Both the position numbers and the translations under genes were made by a program. A model generated the notes under the pieces. That model was given only the letters and a program-made list of their open reading frames with translations, ran no database searches and was not told where the DNA came from. A DNA stretch of 64,000 bases from Ustilago trichophora (lineage: Eukaryota > Basidiomycota > Ustilaginomycetes > Ustilaginales > Ustilaginaceae), in assembly GCA_900323505.1 (NCBI GenBank), contig OOIN01000003.1, forward strand, positions 1,984,001-2,048,000. Reading direction: 5' to 3'. Positions 23,167 through 34,064 of the stretch are shown here, one piece after another (the first letter of the stretch is position 1; every line of letters begins with the position of its first letter).

Positions 23167-26100
23167 TTTTGTTCGACGCAGCCAATCATGCTGTGGCACT
23201 CGACCAAAGGCCATTCAAGACTCCGCCCTCCGCTTCTTCTGTGCCTGAGCCATGTTTCCCAAGACACACGACAAGACAAGACAAAGCTGGCTTTGCTCTT
23301 ATCTCCACATCCAACTGCAGCCGAGTATGACCAACCAGTGTCAATCAAATTCAAAGCTGAAATGCACTCTACAGGGACCAGACTTGTTGACGGGGCTGGC
23401 CTGGAATTCCGCATGAGAAGACGCATTTCAACTCCGCTTGCCCGCCAACTGCCACCACTGACACGATGCTTGGGTTCCTGACTTAAAAGTCCGGTCTCAC
23501 CCTCAGAAGCACACGTCGCGTTTCTAGCACTGCACCACTTTACAGGACGCGCAGCCGTCTTTTCTCTGATTCGCTGTGCCACCTTTTCCATGGAACTGAT
23601 TGCCGTCGTGCCTGGACCGGAACAATCTCGCCCGCAATACGATCACTTGGAGGCTCGAGGAAGAGTCGATCACTCTGATACCTTTATGTTGGGTTACAAC
23701 GTATCGGCGGGCTTGCATCCAATGCTATGCACGCGCCAAGGGACAAATGTCGTCGCACCTGGCTCGGCAAATGCGCTTGCGGCGGATCCAAGAGCAGGCT
23801 AGTTTCGCATTGCCGCCGTGTCTCATCAAGTTGACCGATGCCTAGCCTTGGCCGAGCGTCCCAAAAAAAAAGGCTCTGCAGCACTTTAAGCAGGTCAATC
23901 CGAAAGCGTGCATGCCATCAAAAGAGAGCAACATGGTTCTGAAAGCTTTACAAGCACGGCATGTCAGAGCTTGACCGATCAGCCAGCCAGCCAGCTGGTC
24001 AGCCCAAAAGCGATACGGTATCATTTGGCAGTAAGCTGGCGCTTTTCTTTAAAAAAAAAAATTAAAAATTCTTGTTTGTCTGTTTCTCGCCTCGGCAAAC
24101 GCAATCGTTGCATGAATCTTGCACACTCCCCTCCTCTCGCTTTTGCTTTTCTCTTCTTGGCCTTTATTTACCGGCCCCTGTTCATGAACTTTTGGGCGAT
24201 GGAATGCAGGCGGTCATCCAATGCTCGTCGCGCAAAGAAAAAAAGGCAAGGAAAAACACCTTTTGCCGATCAGTTGACTCTGCCATCTGAGGAATTTGCG
24301 AGCCCAAGACGATTCCCGATCTGCTTCCATCGGCATCTTGTCCTCTCGAACGAACTCGGTCACATGCAACCTTGACGAGCGTCAAATGGTACAGCACTGC
24401 ATGTCATGCTTTTCGGGTCGCATGGCCAATTTGACCGACCTACCAAGGATGCAACTGCTTTTCTCATGCCCATGCCATGCACTTGCATCAACGCCAATTT
24501 CCAAGCGAACATCGGCAGGCTTTTGCTCGGCGCCCGTAAACATAGTACTTGTCGCCCTTTCGCTGCTTCCCATTTGCTTCCGACGGTACATGGAATCACT
24601 CTGCCTCCAAGATCAGCTGTCAAGCATGAGCTCAAGCATGATGGGTCTGCAAGGAGGCCCCGTTCCTTGGACCCTGGCCGCTTTCGCCTTTTCATATGCT
24701 TTTTTCTTCTTCCTGAACAGCGGATAGCATGAGCCGACGCCGCACTAGTCCTTCATGGTCCAAGCGTCCTGTCCATGTACCAAACTGACTAGCTTTCATT
24801 GTTTCCCGCTGTGGCGCACCCCTGTGTCGTGCCCTTTTGTCTTCAGGTGCAGCCTCGCTTGTACCGGCAATGTGGACGCTTCTCTCGTCTTGACACCACT
24901 CATGTATCAAGGATGGCCGCAGCGCCACACGAAACATGATTCCATTGTCCCGTCGGACTCCTTCTCCTTGGCCACCTCTTCCTTGAGCGTACTCCGCTCG
25001 CTTCGTACTCAACCGAAAGCTTGGAACAACAAGTGCAGCTAGCGCTGCTTAGGCTCGAAGCAATTTAGGCGGTTTCAATCGCCGACCTGCATCCACCCAG
25101 ATTCAGCAATGCTTCATGCCGAACAGCATTCCAATCTGCGCAGATGCCCCTCTGTCCGCGTATCCTTGTTCTATCTGGCCACGTCGGTATAAGCTGACTA
25201 CGTGGTGGCTCTCATGGGCCTGAACACAAAGCGGAGCCGGACTCTGCCACACTCACTCGTTGTAGCCTCCTCGACGACAACAATGAATGTTGACAGAGAC
25301 CTCCAGTTTTAACCTTAATTAGCCGCGGTCCGAGCTTGACCAACACGGCGCGAGCCTAGTCTGCCCTCATCGTGAAGAGGAGACAATCGACCGATTCATC
25401 CCGATCGACCACCATGTGGGATGGTGGTACAGCAGCGTCGCACGCACGCGCTAACAGACAGCGGATCGGAATCGAGCTACGTGGTACCATGTCTAGCTCG
25501 CTCGTCCGTTGCTGCCGCTACCACCGCGTTGGTCCACGGCGTGCAGAACCCATGCATTCTCAACGCATCTGCACGCCACCGCCACCATCACACAATACCT
25601 TTGGTACCACGAAGTCGGATTCCAAGCCCGAATTTTGACCCTTTTTCCAACTTTGCCTCTTGGCACGATCATGGCGCATTGCTTATCTGATCAACCACTG
25701 TGATGCGGCAGCAAGTATTCAAACCCAGGTTGCCGTTTGAAAATGTCGTTTTTGACAACTTTGCGACGTATCGAGCTGAGGCCAGACCAACCCAAACCAA
25801 CGGAACGCTTGGCTACGACATATGCAGCGGATCTACCGTTACTGTACGCCGAGCAACCCGGGTCACCTCCCGTGACAGCTGTTCCTTGAATTGTAACCAC
25901 CTTTTGCGACGTATCCACCACAAGAATTTGGACGGCGCCCACACCCACAACAGAGTTCGGATCTTGCTTGATGTACGCCATCATCAAGATTCGGACATCC
26001 CATAGTTCGATCGTTGGACAATATTCGACGATTCGGAAAGGTTGCCAGTCCCGAGTTCCCCTCGTTGGGTATGTCACCATCCACAATGGTTCCGAATCGA

Positions 26101-26395
26101 ATCAGCGTGCACGCCTACAAAGACCTGATGATGCACGCCCCTTTCAAAGGTCGAGATCCATGAATTACATTCAAACGTCGGCCCTTTTTGAAGATCTCTC
26201 TGGAATCGGATCACGATCGATGCAAAACGTTCGCACAAATGTGAAAGAGTCATACAACGTGAAAGTGTCCACATCAGGTGGATTACGCTTCGACGTTGAC
26301 AATCAACATGGAACGAGACACCAACTAATGTACATCGTGGGAAAGGTGTGTACCCATCAACCTTGGCAGCTCTCCACCACTGCGCCTTGGCATCT

Positions 26396-28036
26396 TTACA
26401 CCTTGTACACGCAAGCACCACCAGCCGGCTGCGTATCGAAGCAAGCATCCTCCAACTGGGTCTTTGTGAGCTCCGGGAACCTCTTTGCGTAGTACTGCGT
26501 CCGCATCGCCGAGATAAACACCTCGACCTTGGGCTTTGGCACCAGATGCACGGTGCATCCACCCCAACCTGCACCCGTCAGCCTGCTTCCCAGACTACCG
26601 TTCCTCTTTGCGATCTCGACGACCTGGTTGAGCTCGTCACAGCTGCAGTTGTATAGATCTCTCAGCGAGTTCTGCGATCCGTCCATGAGTGCGCCGAGCT
26701 GCTTGTAGACCTCTTTGCCGTCTTCGTCGGCGGAAGAAGGAGATTGGTGCTGCTTGCACAGAGCCTGGAACTGAAGCACACGCAACGCTTCTGTGAAAAC
26801 ATGCTTGGAACGCTTGTAGAGTTCGAACGCCTCGGCACGGATGGGGAAGGAGCTGAGGAATTCCTGGTCAAACTCATCGCCCGAATAGCCCGTAAGCGTT
26901 TCGACCTCAGAACGAGGCAGACCAGCTTGGAGGGTGGAAGAGCTGTAGAGGGATTCAACTTTCTCTTCTAGGACCTTGATGCGTGCAGCTTCCTCTCCTG
27001 ATTTCTCGAGCGTCTCTTTGACGGCGGCGCTGTTCTCCATCTCGAGCTGCAACTGTCCACTGCCGCCACTCTCGACGAAGTATGTCTCGAGGACACCGCG
27101 CAGATCCTTGCACGAGGCCTCCTTGGCAGCCTCGAGACCGAGCGACTTGGCGAGTGCGCGTGCGGCCATGCGTGTCTCGACGACACGAAGGTTGTAGTTG
27201 ACGGGACCTGTGACCTTTTTATCGGAGACGACGAGGGTGTTGACAATGACAAAAGTGTGGTCGGGGTTGCTAGGTGGCAGACGTGTGGGCTGTACTGAGA
27301 GCGTTGGATAGAACGAGATGTACAGCGCGTGGTGAGGGATACTGAAGATGGATGCGGACTGGTCCATGCCACCAGAGTTGACACCTACGAGACGCTCTGA
27401 CTCGATGGCGACCTCGGCCATCTCCTTCCTATCGATCAACTCTCGGGCGCCAAATGCTTCGAGCACGACGATGCTGCTGCACGTTGTCATGGCCGCACTC
27501 GAGCTCAAGCTGCTCTCTGGAGGGATCGTTCCATCGACCAGCACCTCGATCTTGACCGGCCTCTTTGCATTCTTCTCGTCGAGCACGTGTGTGGGCAAGT
27601 GGGAGTGCAATCCCTTGAACGCGACCTTGAAGTAGTTGGCCCAGCGTTCATCACCCTCGTTGAGCAGCTCGACATCCTCGGTGGAGTGGTAGTCCGAGGT
27701 GAAGGTGTTGACCGCAAACCGAGTCGTTGTGTTCTTAAGCACGATTTCGACCTTGTCAGCAGGAGAAGAGGCGAAGGTGACCTTGGTTGCCATCAAGATA
27801 TCCTTTTCGATGGCAGCGGGGAAGACCGAGAATCCAACATAGTCAATGTGTTCGCCGATGAGGTTAACACGTCCAGGTGCACGGGCGATGAAGTCTGGCT
27901 TGTCGCCGGCAAAGGCTTTAGAGAATTGGGTTGCGAGATGGTCCCATCGTTTGCCGTTCTTGAGGATACCAGCGGGGGAGTAGATCTCGTCGAGGGAGCT
28001 GACGATTGGGACTGGATCCGAAACTTTGGATGCCAT
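26396..28036 (-). CDS. GAL1: Galactokinase (GHMP kinase)
   Basis: Intronless, 546 aa from the ATG at 28036; the frame extends further 5' only through a non-ATG codon. It phosphorylates galactose to galactose-1-phosphate, the entry step of the Leloir pathway in the cytosol. The galactokinase signature GRVNLIGEHIDY is at residues 55-66 (Ile at the position where many bacterial enzymes have Thr; yeast Gal1 also has Ile). The GHMP ATP loop with SSLSSSAA is at 175-182, and GGMDQSASI at 222-230 supplies the catalytic Asp225, with Arg56 as its partner. The C-terminal GHMP motif GAGWGGCTVHLV is present. The length is close to fungal Gal1. No other Leloir gene is seen in the window. GalNAc kinase is the main alternative, less likely. 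Confidence 0.93.
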   Translation of the reverse strand: MASKVSDPVPIVSSLDEIYSPAGILKNGKRWDHLATQFSKAFAGDKPDFIARAPGRVNLIGEHIDYVGFSVFPAAIEKDILMATKVTFASSPADKVEIVLKNTTTRFAVNTFTSDYHSTEDVELLNEGDERWANYFKVAFKGLHSHLPTHVLDEKNAKRPVKIEVLVDGTIPPESSLSSSAAMTTCSSIVVLEAFGARELIDRKEMAEVAIESERLVGVNSGGMDQSASIFSIPHHALYISFYPTLSVQPTRLPPSNPDHTFVIVNTLVVSDKKVTGPVNYNLRVVETRMAARALAKSLGLEAAKEASCKDLRGVLETYFVESGGSGQLQLEMENSAAVKETLEKSGEEAARIKVLEEKVESLYSSSTLQAGLPRSEVETLTGYSGDEFDQEFLSSFPIRAEAFELYKRSKHVFTEALRVLQFQALCKQHQSPSSADEDGKEVYKQLGALMDGSQNSLRDLYNCSCDELNQVVEIAKRNGSLGSRLTGAGWGGCTVHLVPKPKVEVFISAMRTQYYAKRFPELTKTQLEDACFDTQPAGGACVYKV

Positions 28037-28549
28037 CTTTGTTCGCGTTGGGTGGGGATGCGTTCGTGGTGTAGAGGAAAGCAACAAGACAATACGACGA
28101 GGTTAAGAAGAACACCGAGCAGAGTAGAGAACAAGAAACATGGGGGGACGACGAACACCGAAAGGCACAACGTTACACGGCGCAGCGACATACTCCACAT
28201 CACCAGCAGCGGCAGCATTTCGGCTTACTGCCCAATTCCAAGCGCAGTCTTCGTGGGGGGAAAAAAGGTGCGTGATGTCCCGTGCACCGCAATTGGCCGG
28301 TCTTTAAAAACGAAAATTTCGCCCCTTGGAGACCGACGAACACCGGCCTCGCGTCTGCCTCCTTTTCGGGATTCATAGTCACACGAGCACCTCCTTTCCT
28401 CACACTGGTCACTGCTCCCCGCACGAGACAGACGGACATCGTCGTCACACGCATGTACACAATAGCACACAATAGCAAACAATCACACTATTGATGTCGA
28501 GCACGCCCTTCGAAACCGCATGTATTGACGATCAATCCTCGGCTTGAAA
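28037..28549. other. Intergenic, galactokinase promoter
   Basis: Spacer between the regulator's stop and the galactokinase ATG, both on the minus strand. It contains no recognised gene. I did not see a convincing TATA box or CGG-N-CCG Zn2Cys6 site by eye. Confidence 0.45.
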
Positions 28550-31500
28550 TCAACCAAACAAACTCTCCATCCCTGTCTCGAGCGTGCCATCTCCCGTCCA
28601 ACCCGATCCGATCGTCTGCAAAATGCCTTCCCAATCGAACATCGCCTGGCCCTCTATAGCATTTCCTGGTGCAGCCAGTCCAGCCAGCTGACCCGGTGAA
28701 GCGGTCATAAAGTGGTTCGCGTGGCTGCCGCTGCTGTTGCTCAAGCTGTGACCGTGACGCATCGCTGCTGGGGTGGCGGTGGATGAAGGCGCCGTGTTGA
28801 TCGTGGTTGCTGTAGGGGTGGCGCCTCCGATTTTGGTGGAACCCGACATGACGGGAGTGTGGGCGGTGCTGGTCCCCGCAGAGCTGCCTTTGGTCGTTTC
28901 GGGGGACTCCATAGCTGTAGGGGTGAGAAGCCAGCCGTAAGGGTCGATCGGGTTCGCGCCACCTCCGACAGCGCCAGGAGCTGCAGAGCTGCCACCCATA
29001 GCCATGGATGCGAGTGCGCCTGTACCGTCGAATTGGCCCATTCCTCCGCCGCCACCGAGCGGAGTGGGCGAACCTGTCCCACCCAAATGATGAGAAGGCG
29101 CCATGTTGTGATGCATCCCTCCGGCGTTTTGCAAATGATTTCCGGCTCCGGCGCTGTTCGACATGGTGGGAGTGCCCGGCAAACTCGTAGAGAGCAACCT
29201 GAGCGAATCGGCCGCCTGCTTCTCCTGCTCCACCCTCGTCTGTGCCGCCGTCTGACCCCTCCTCATAGGATTCTGCATCATCGTCGCCCTCATCGACCCC
29301 TTTGCCGCCGCCAACTCTCCCCTACTCTTCTTTGCCAATTCTCTAGGCAAGAACGGCTCCAGTCGCGATACCAGTACCTCGATCACCATCTGCTCCCGCT
29401 CCGCACTGGCATCGACATTGCCTGCGTCAAAGTTCCGTCGCAACTGGGTGATAAAGTTCTGCAGATACCCGATCCGCTCGTTCAAATCTGCCGTATCGAT
29501 CCGCTCTCCCAAGCTGAACCCAATGAGCAGAGACATACCGACAACGATGGCAGAGTTGAAAAGCGCATAGGCGCCACCGAACGACTGCGCCAGTTGCTCC
29601 TTTGTCAAGATTCGTGCGTACTCCTTTCGCAGACGCAGATCGTTCAGCGCCGCCTCGACGCAGACACGGCGAGACTCGGGAAATGGATGTTTGCCGTGGG
29701 ATGCCGGTCGGAGCAGGTAGGGGCGGTGCAGAAGCGATCGGTAGAAACATACCTCGCCCAAGATCAGGTAGCGGTAGAAGGGCAGCAGCGGGTGATCCTG
29801 ATCTAGACTCGTGTCGGTCTTGCTCTTGCCCGAACTGGACCAGTTGGGTGCCAAATAGGGCGGGAGGGAGTCGACGAATTCTGCAATCATATCCTCAACT
29901 TCCAGCACTCGGTAGTAGGCACGTGAGGTGCGACCAGAGGGTCCTCGAGATTGCGAGCGCTCCTCAAAGCAGTGCGTGATGGATTCGAGGCAGGCGGTGA
30001 AGCGGTTTCGTGCCAGCAGATAAGTCTGACAGGCAAAGCCGAGCGGTTCGAGATCTTCGCGTGTCGGCATCTCTGTCGTGTAGAATGTGATGGTCAGAGG
30101 ACGGCCGAGGATGATGCTCCACTCTCGATCGTTGTGAATGACGTGACTCCAGAGAATTCGGCGAGCGGCCACTTGCTCCTTGGGGAGGCCAAAGGAGCTA
30201 CCGTCCCTATGCAGGCCTAGATCCAATGCGTCACGGATCCACGATCCGATCTCGTGCCAACTCGCTCTAGTGACTCGGATCACGTCCAGATATCGCACCA
30301 GCACTCCGTGGGCCCAGCAAGAGTCCAGACTAGCCAATCCGAGCGTCTCGCACAACACGAGAGCCTTCTTTGTTGCCCAAAAGAAGGCGTGGGATGTGGC
30401 CGATGAAAGCGGTTGGACGATGGGCGGGACCGATCCCAGCGTCAAGATCGCCAGCACCAGAGCGACAAAGGGCAAGGTTTCGGCATCCATCCTAACGTCA
30501 CTTGGAGCGGGTACACCGGCAACGAATTGTCGGAACCTATCGCGCAGCGTTACTTCGTGCAGAGGCAGACGGGCCCAGTTGTAGTGTGCAAAGTAGGCAT
30601 CAAAGTACCTCTCACACTGGTCGCGGGAGGGCAATGTCGCTCGAATGGCCTGTACGTCTGCAGAGGGGATTGGAAAACCTCTCCTTGTCGGATTAGGGTG
30701 GATGTAGCTCAATAGCGCTTGCGGGGCTACATCCCCTACTCCCGCTTTACTACTGTTCGGCAGCCCATTCTTCAATTGCAGCGGTACAGCCTCCAGCGCG
30801 CTCGTACCCAGGAATCCATCGTTATCATCCAGATGACCATCCGCATGACGATCCCCCTCGTTTTCATCGGGGACATAACTCGACCGTCTCGAAATCTGAT
30901 CATTCTGACCATAGTCTACCCCGCGTGAGGAGGAAGATCCACCGCCGCCTGGACCTCCTTCTTCGCCAAGACGAAGCCGAACTGCCTTTTCGGCAAGCGC
31001 AAGCCGCTGCTCGAGATAAGAAGCGTCGTTGAGGGCCAAGATGCGTTCGAGACGAGCGATGCGGGAGGTGGTACGGGCGAGATCGTCGATCTTGCGATCG
31101 TCCCAGGAGTCTTCATCGGTGCGTTGGCGTTTGAGCGAGGGTGTGGTGGGGAGGGGCAGATCGGTGTTGGTGTTGGAGCGAGAGATGCTGGCCCGATGGA
31201 CAGTGCCCGTTTCGGAAGGGGTGGGAGAACCGGCGTTGGCAGCACGGGCGGATGGTGGAGGTACACAGCGTTCTGGAAGACGTCGCTTGATACAGTTGTT
31301 GCAGGGAAAACGACGGTCGCACTTTTGCTTTCGGCGGACTGCAGCAGAAGTGCAGATGAGGGTCAGTATACAGCTTCTTATCGTTGATGATGACAAAGTC
31401 GAGGGGGATGTGAGGGACAACTTACAGCATTCTACGCAGCTATACTGTTCTCTGGGCCGTTTCGCCGTCTTTTTATCCTCCTTGCTGTCATCTTTGCTGG

Positions 31501-31750
31501 CTTGTTTCTTCGAAGACGATGCCGACGAGGACGAAACGTGCGAGGCGTCGGCTTTGATGGGCGAAGGGTCCGAAGGCTCGTTCTTGGCCGCTCGAGGTGA
31601 TTCATGGTTCGGATATGCATGCATACCACCTCCTGTGGCGTACGAACCACGACCAGGTGATCCGGTATAGTTGCGGTCGCTAGAAGACATTCTGGGCGAC
31701 GATGTTTTGTTTGGATGCTGAGAGGTGCTGGAGTCGTAAAGATGGCTCAT
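28550..31750 (-). CDS. Zn2Cys6 transcription factor with fungal_trans domain (one intron)
   Basis: Exons 31426-31750 and 28550-31338 give 1,037 aa. The 87 nt intron (GTAAGT donor, CTGCAG acceptor) lies inside the zinc cluster: splicing joins SCVEC to FRRKQKCDRRFPC and gives cysteines 105, 108, 115, 121, 124 and 133 with standard spacing. Middle-homology features follow (YFDAYFAHYNWARLPLHE; SWIRDALDLGLHRDG), typical of the fungal-specific regulatory domain, then a Gly/Ser/Thr-rich tail. Nuclear regulator; its targets are unknown. Alternative ATG at 31690 would remove 20 residues. The intron is a multiple of three with no stop, so unspliced mRNA still encodes a full-length protein with a broken zinc cluster. 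It is next to galactokinase on the same strand, but a link to galactose control is only a guess. Confidence 0.9.
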   Translation of the reverse strand: MSHLYDSSTSQHPNKTSSPRMSSSDRNYTGSPGRGSYATGGGMHAYPNHESPRAAKNEPSDPSPIKADASHVSSSSASSSKKQASKDDSKEDKKTAKRPREQYSCVECCKLSLTSPSTLSSSTIRSCILTLICTSAAVRRKQKCDRRFPCNNCIKRRLPERCVPPPSARAANAGSPTPSETGTVHRASISRSNTNTDLPLPTTPSLKRQRTDEDSWDDRKIDDLARTTSRIARLERILALNDASYLEQRLALAEKAVRLRLGEEGGPGGGGSSSSRGVDYGQNDQISRRSSYVPDENEGDRHADGHLDDNDGFLGTSALEAVPLQLKNGLPNSSKAGVGDVAPQALLSYIHPNPTRRGFPIPSADVQAIRATLPSRDQCERYFDAYFAHYNWARLPLHEVTLRDRFRQFVAGVPAPSDVRMDAETLPFVALVLAILTLGSVPPIVQPLSSATSHAFFWATKKALVLCETLGLASLDSCWAHGVLVRYLDVIRVTRASWHEIGSWIRDALDLGLHRDGSSFGLPKEQVAARRILWSHVIHNDREWSIILGRPLTITFYTTEMPTREDLEPLGFACQTYLLARNRFTACLESITHCFEERSQSRGPSGRTSRAYYRVLEVEDMIAEFVDSLPPYLAPNWSSSGKSKTDTSLDQDHPLLPFYRYLILGEVCFYRSLLHRPYLLRPASHGKHPFPESRRVCVEAALNDLRLRKEYARILTKEQLAQSFGGAYALFNSAIVVGMSLLIGFSLGERIDTADLNERIGYLQNFITQLRRNFDAGNVDASAEREQMVIEVLVSRLEPFLPRELAKKSRGELAAAKGSMRATMMQNPMRRGQTAAQTRVEQEKQAADSLRLLSTSLPGTPTMSNSAGAGNHLQNAGGMHHNMAPSHHLGGTGSPTPLGGGGGMGQFDGTGALASMAMGGSSAAPGAVGGGANPIDPYGWLLTPTAMESPETTKGSSAGTSTAHTPVMSGSTKIGGATPTATTINTAPSSTATPAAMRHGHSLSNSSGSHANHFMTASPGQLAGLAAPGNAIEGQAMFDWEGILQTIGSGWTGDGTLETGMESLFG
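31339..31425 (-). other. In-frame intron inside the zinc-cluster codons
   Basis: 87 nt, canonical GT-AG, with CTGAC as a likely branch point about 20 bases before the acceptor. It contains no stop in the reading frame, so retention would insert 29 residues directly after Cys108 of the DNA-binding cluster. Confidence 0.85.
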
Positions 31751-32336
31751 CCTAGCCCACAAATGCCATACACCAGCGCCAAAAAAGGAAGTAACCAGAG
31801 GTGCGTGTTGTACTGTGTATAGTCTATATGTGAGGTGAATGAGGTGGATGGATGGATGATGAGCGTAGGAAAGAAATGGTTGAGATGGTTGCGAAGAAAG
31901 CATGGAAGGATTGCGGGGTGGGGACAGATTCGGGAGTGTACTGCCCGAAACAGACACGCCGAAAGTGAAAAAAAAAAGAAAGAAAAAAGTCGCGGAAGAT
32001 GGGAAATGCCAACAAAGACTGGCGTCCCGCCGAATCCAAAAAGCGATGAAAAAGTGGGACAAAATCCGGGGCAGCAAACATGCAGCCAACCATATCCGAT
32101 TACTGGAAATTAGAGAAAAGGAAAAAAAGGCGCCACCATCAGGAACAAGAGGTCTGCTGACACCGCTTTTCCTTTATTTTTTTGGCTTATTTTTCTGCCT
32201 CATTTACCATTTTCTGATTGACAGCTCCTCCTACCAGCGGAAGAAACGGCGAAGCTTCCATCACACACAATCTCTCCAGATTCTAACACAGCTGTATTGG
32301 CAAAGAGCACAACAAAGAGCAAGCATATACACTCAT
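31751..32336. other. Intergenic, promoter of the Zn2Cys6 gene
   Basis: Contains purine-rich tracts (around 31968-31986 and 32112-32130) and the 3' flank of the MFS gene. No gene recognised. Confidence 0.45.
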
Positions 32337-34064
32337 CTAAGCCTGAGAGTTTTCCTGTCGAGGCTGTGCCTCCTCTGCCATGGGAGCAGTGGGAGGGACC
32401 TTGTCCGACAGCTCGTACTCCTCAACCGGCCAGCACATGGCCAGATACAAGAGATTCAGCATGGTCACAAGCAGGAACACCCACTTGATGGTGTTCATGT
32501 AAGACAGCTGGGCTGCATGTCTCAGCAATTCTGGCTCCAGTGTAGGGACCAGCGATGCATCGTGCCTCAGGGCCGAGATGAGTTTCTTCACCCCTTCAAC
32601 GCCGTCCTTTGGATGAGGCAGGAGGTCAGGGGTGATGTTGCGGTACATCTGCGACTGAAGGAGCATCTGGAACATTGCTGTTGACAGCGAGACTCCGACG
32701 ACTTGACCCAGACTGCGGAAGAGGTAGACTGTTCCCGTAGCCACCGCAGCTTTGTCTTTGGATACAGAAGCAATCAGCCTGATCAGCATAAACGTGAAGA
32801 TGGCGCTGGTACCAAAAGCCTGTGGACAAAAGGTAAGGTATTCAGCCCAAGCGCTGGTGCTCTCGTTCCACATCAAACCATAGGCAGTCGAAGCTATGTT
32901 GAGCAGGCAACACAAGACGTTTGCGTGCCAGTATTTGTCCGTCTTCTTCATGTAAAGTCCTGCCCAGAGACTGCCGGCAGCAGCGGAGAAGGAGATTGGG
33001 ATGAGATGCAGTCCAGCTTGGCTGGCGGATTGCAGGCGGACCGATTGGAACCACAGAGGGAAGTGAAAGACGGTTGCAAAATGGGCAAAGCTGCCAAGGA
33101 AGTAAGAGGCGCCGATGAGGGCAGGTGATTTGCGGGTGAGCAAAGACAGTGGCATAACTGGCTCTCAGACAATCCAGCCCTGGACGAGGACAAAGAGAAT
33201 TGCGGTGATGAGGAAGCCGAGGAGAAATCCCCACACAAGCGGGTGCGAGAAGGGCAGCAGAAATCCTGACAGGAAAGACATAGCAAGGAGCAGACAGCTC
33301 GAAGAAGAGATCAGACCAAGTGATCCAAGATAGTCGATACGGCCGAGCTTCTTCTGCCACGTTTGGTCTGATTGTTGGAGAGGGATGTTGACGAATGTGC
33401 CGATACAGATGGCGCCAATCAGAAGGAAGGGTACCTGGAAGCCAAATGCGGTTCTCCAGCCAAAAGCGTCGTTGATGAATCCTCCTAGTGGACCACCGAG
33501 TGCAGAGGCTGAGCCAAAGAGAATGTTTGTAATGCCCTGCCACAGCCCTCTCTGACGCAAGGGGACGAGATCCGTCATGCAGATTGAAGATGTGGTGAGC
33601 AGTCCACCACCACCAATGCCTGCTACAAAGCGTGCGACGAGAAGCGCATCCATGCTCTTGGCCACCGCACAGAGACATGTGCCCATAGTGAAGAAGGTCA
33701 GTGCTACTAGCAGGGCACCTTTGCGACCGATGATGTCGGACAGTTGGCTGTAGATCGAGGAGAATGCGCAGACAGAAAGCAGATAGGAAGTGCTCAACCA
33801 GCCCGACTTTTCTGATGCTTTGAAGGAGGATGAGATGGAAGAGATGAGAGTGACAACAATGGTTCCATCCAGGGCAGCCATGAAGAGGACCACCCATTTA
33901 CTGGCGATGATGACGGCAAACTTGAAACCCTTGGGGTACTGCTCGAGGACGGCGGCTTTGTCAATGGGAGTGCCATTCTGTGCAGTGGCGCCGTAGCCTG
34001 CTGGTGGTGATGATGTAGTGCCATCATGTGCCTGTAGAGGCGTAGTCTCTGAGGCACCCGGCAT
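32337..34064 (-). pseudogene. 14-TM MFS transporter (DHA2, Vba/Azr1-like) interrupted by an in-frame TGA
   Basis: From the ATG at 34064, 299 codons encode eight membrane segments, including motif A (LSDIIGRKG) and the first-helix LDGTIV signature of DHA2 drug and vacuolar basic amino-acid transporters. Then comes TGA at 33165-33167, and four codons later the same frame continues with the expected interdomain sequence (EPVMPLSLL) and six more membrane segments to the TAG at 32337. Both halves are free of other lesions. No GT-AG intron removes the TGA without losing conserved sequence or shifting frame. It is therefore a recent nonsense mutation, a programmed readthrough or a base-calling error. 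If intact, the protein would sit in the plasma or vacuolar membrane as a proton antiporter. Its start is 407 bases from the divergent ferroportin-like gene. The premature stop is shown as seen. Confidence 0.8.

Larger units (their letters stand above)
18745..26395. other. 7.65 kb without a recognisable gene
   Basis: It lies upstream of the Zn2Cys6 gene and beyond the 3' end of galactokinase. Many short overlapping frames exist on both strands, but none shows codon bias, a domain or a believable splice pattern. It holds several long homopolymer and dinucleotide tracts (listed separately). No transposase, LTR or tRNA was found. It could be an extended regulatory region, one or more non-coding RNA genes, or decayed sequence. 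Confidence 0.5.

Noticed and set aside
27830..27875. Galactokinase signature with Ile instead of Thr as a sign of lost function
   Set aside because: The same residue is found in active yeast Gal1; all catalytic residues are kept.
26396..31750. Galactokinase and its Zn2Cys6 neighbour as a galactose regulon
   Set aside because: Adjacency is the only evidence; no binding sites or other Leloir genes are nearby.
33080..33170. Hidden intron removing the TGA of the MFS gene
   Set aside because: The nearest GT before the stop (GTCTGA, about 80 nt to CTTGGCAG) shifts the frame and deletes the conserved EPVMPLSLL stretch; no GTAAGT- or GTGAGT-like donor exists.
32842..33897. 351-codon minus-strand frame overlapping the MFS gene
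   Set aside because: It is the +1 frame of the transporter; the transporter frame carries the family motifs.
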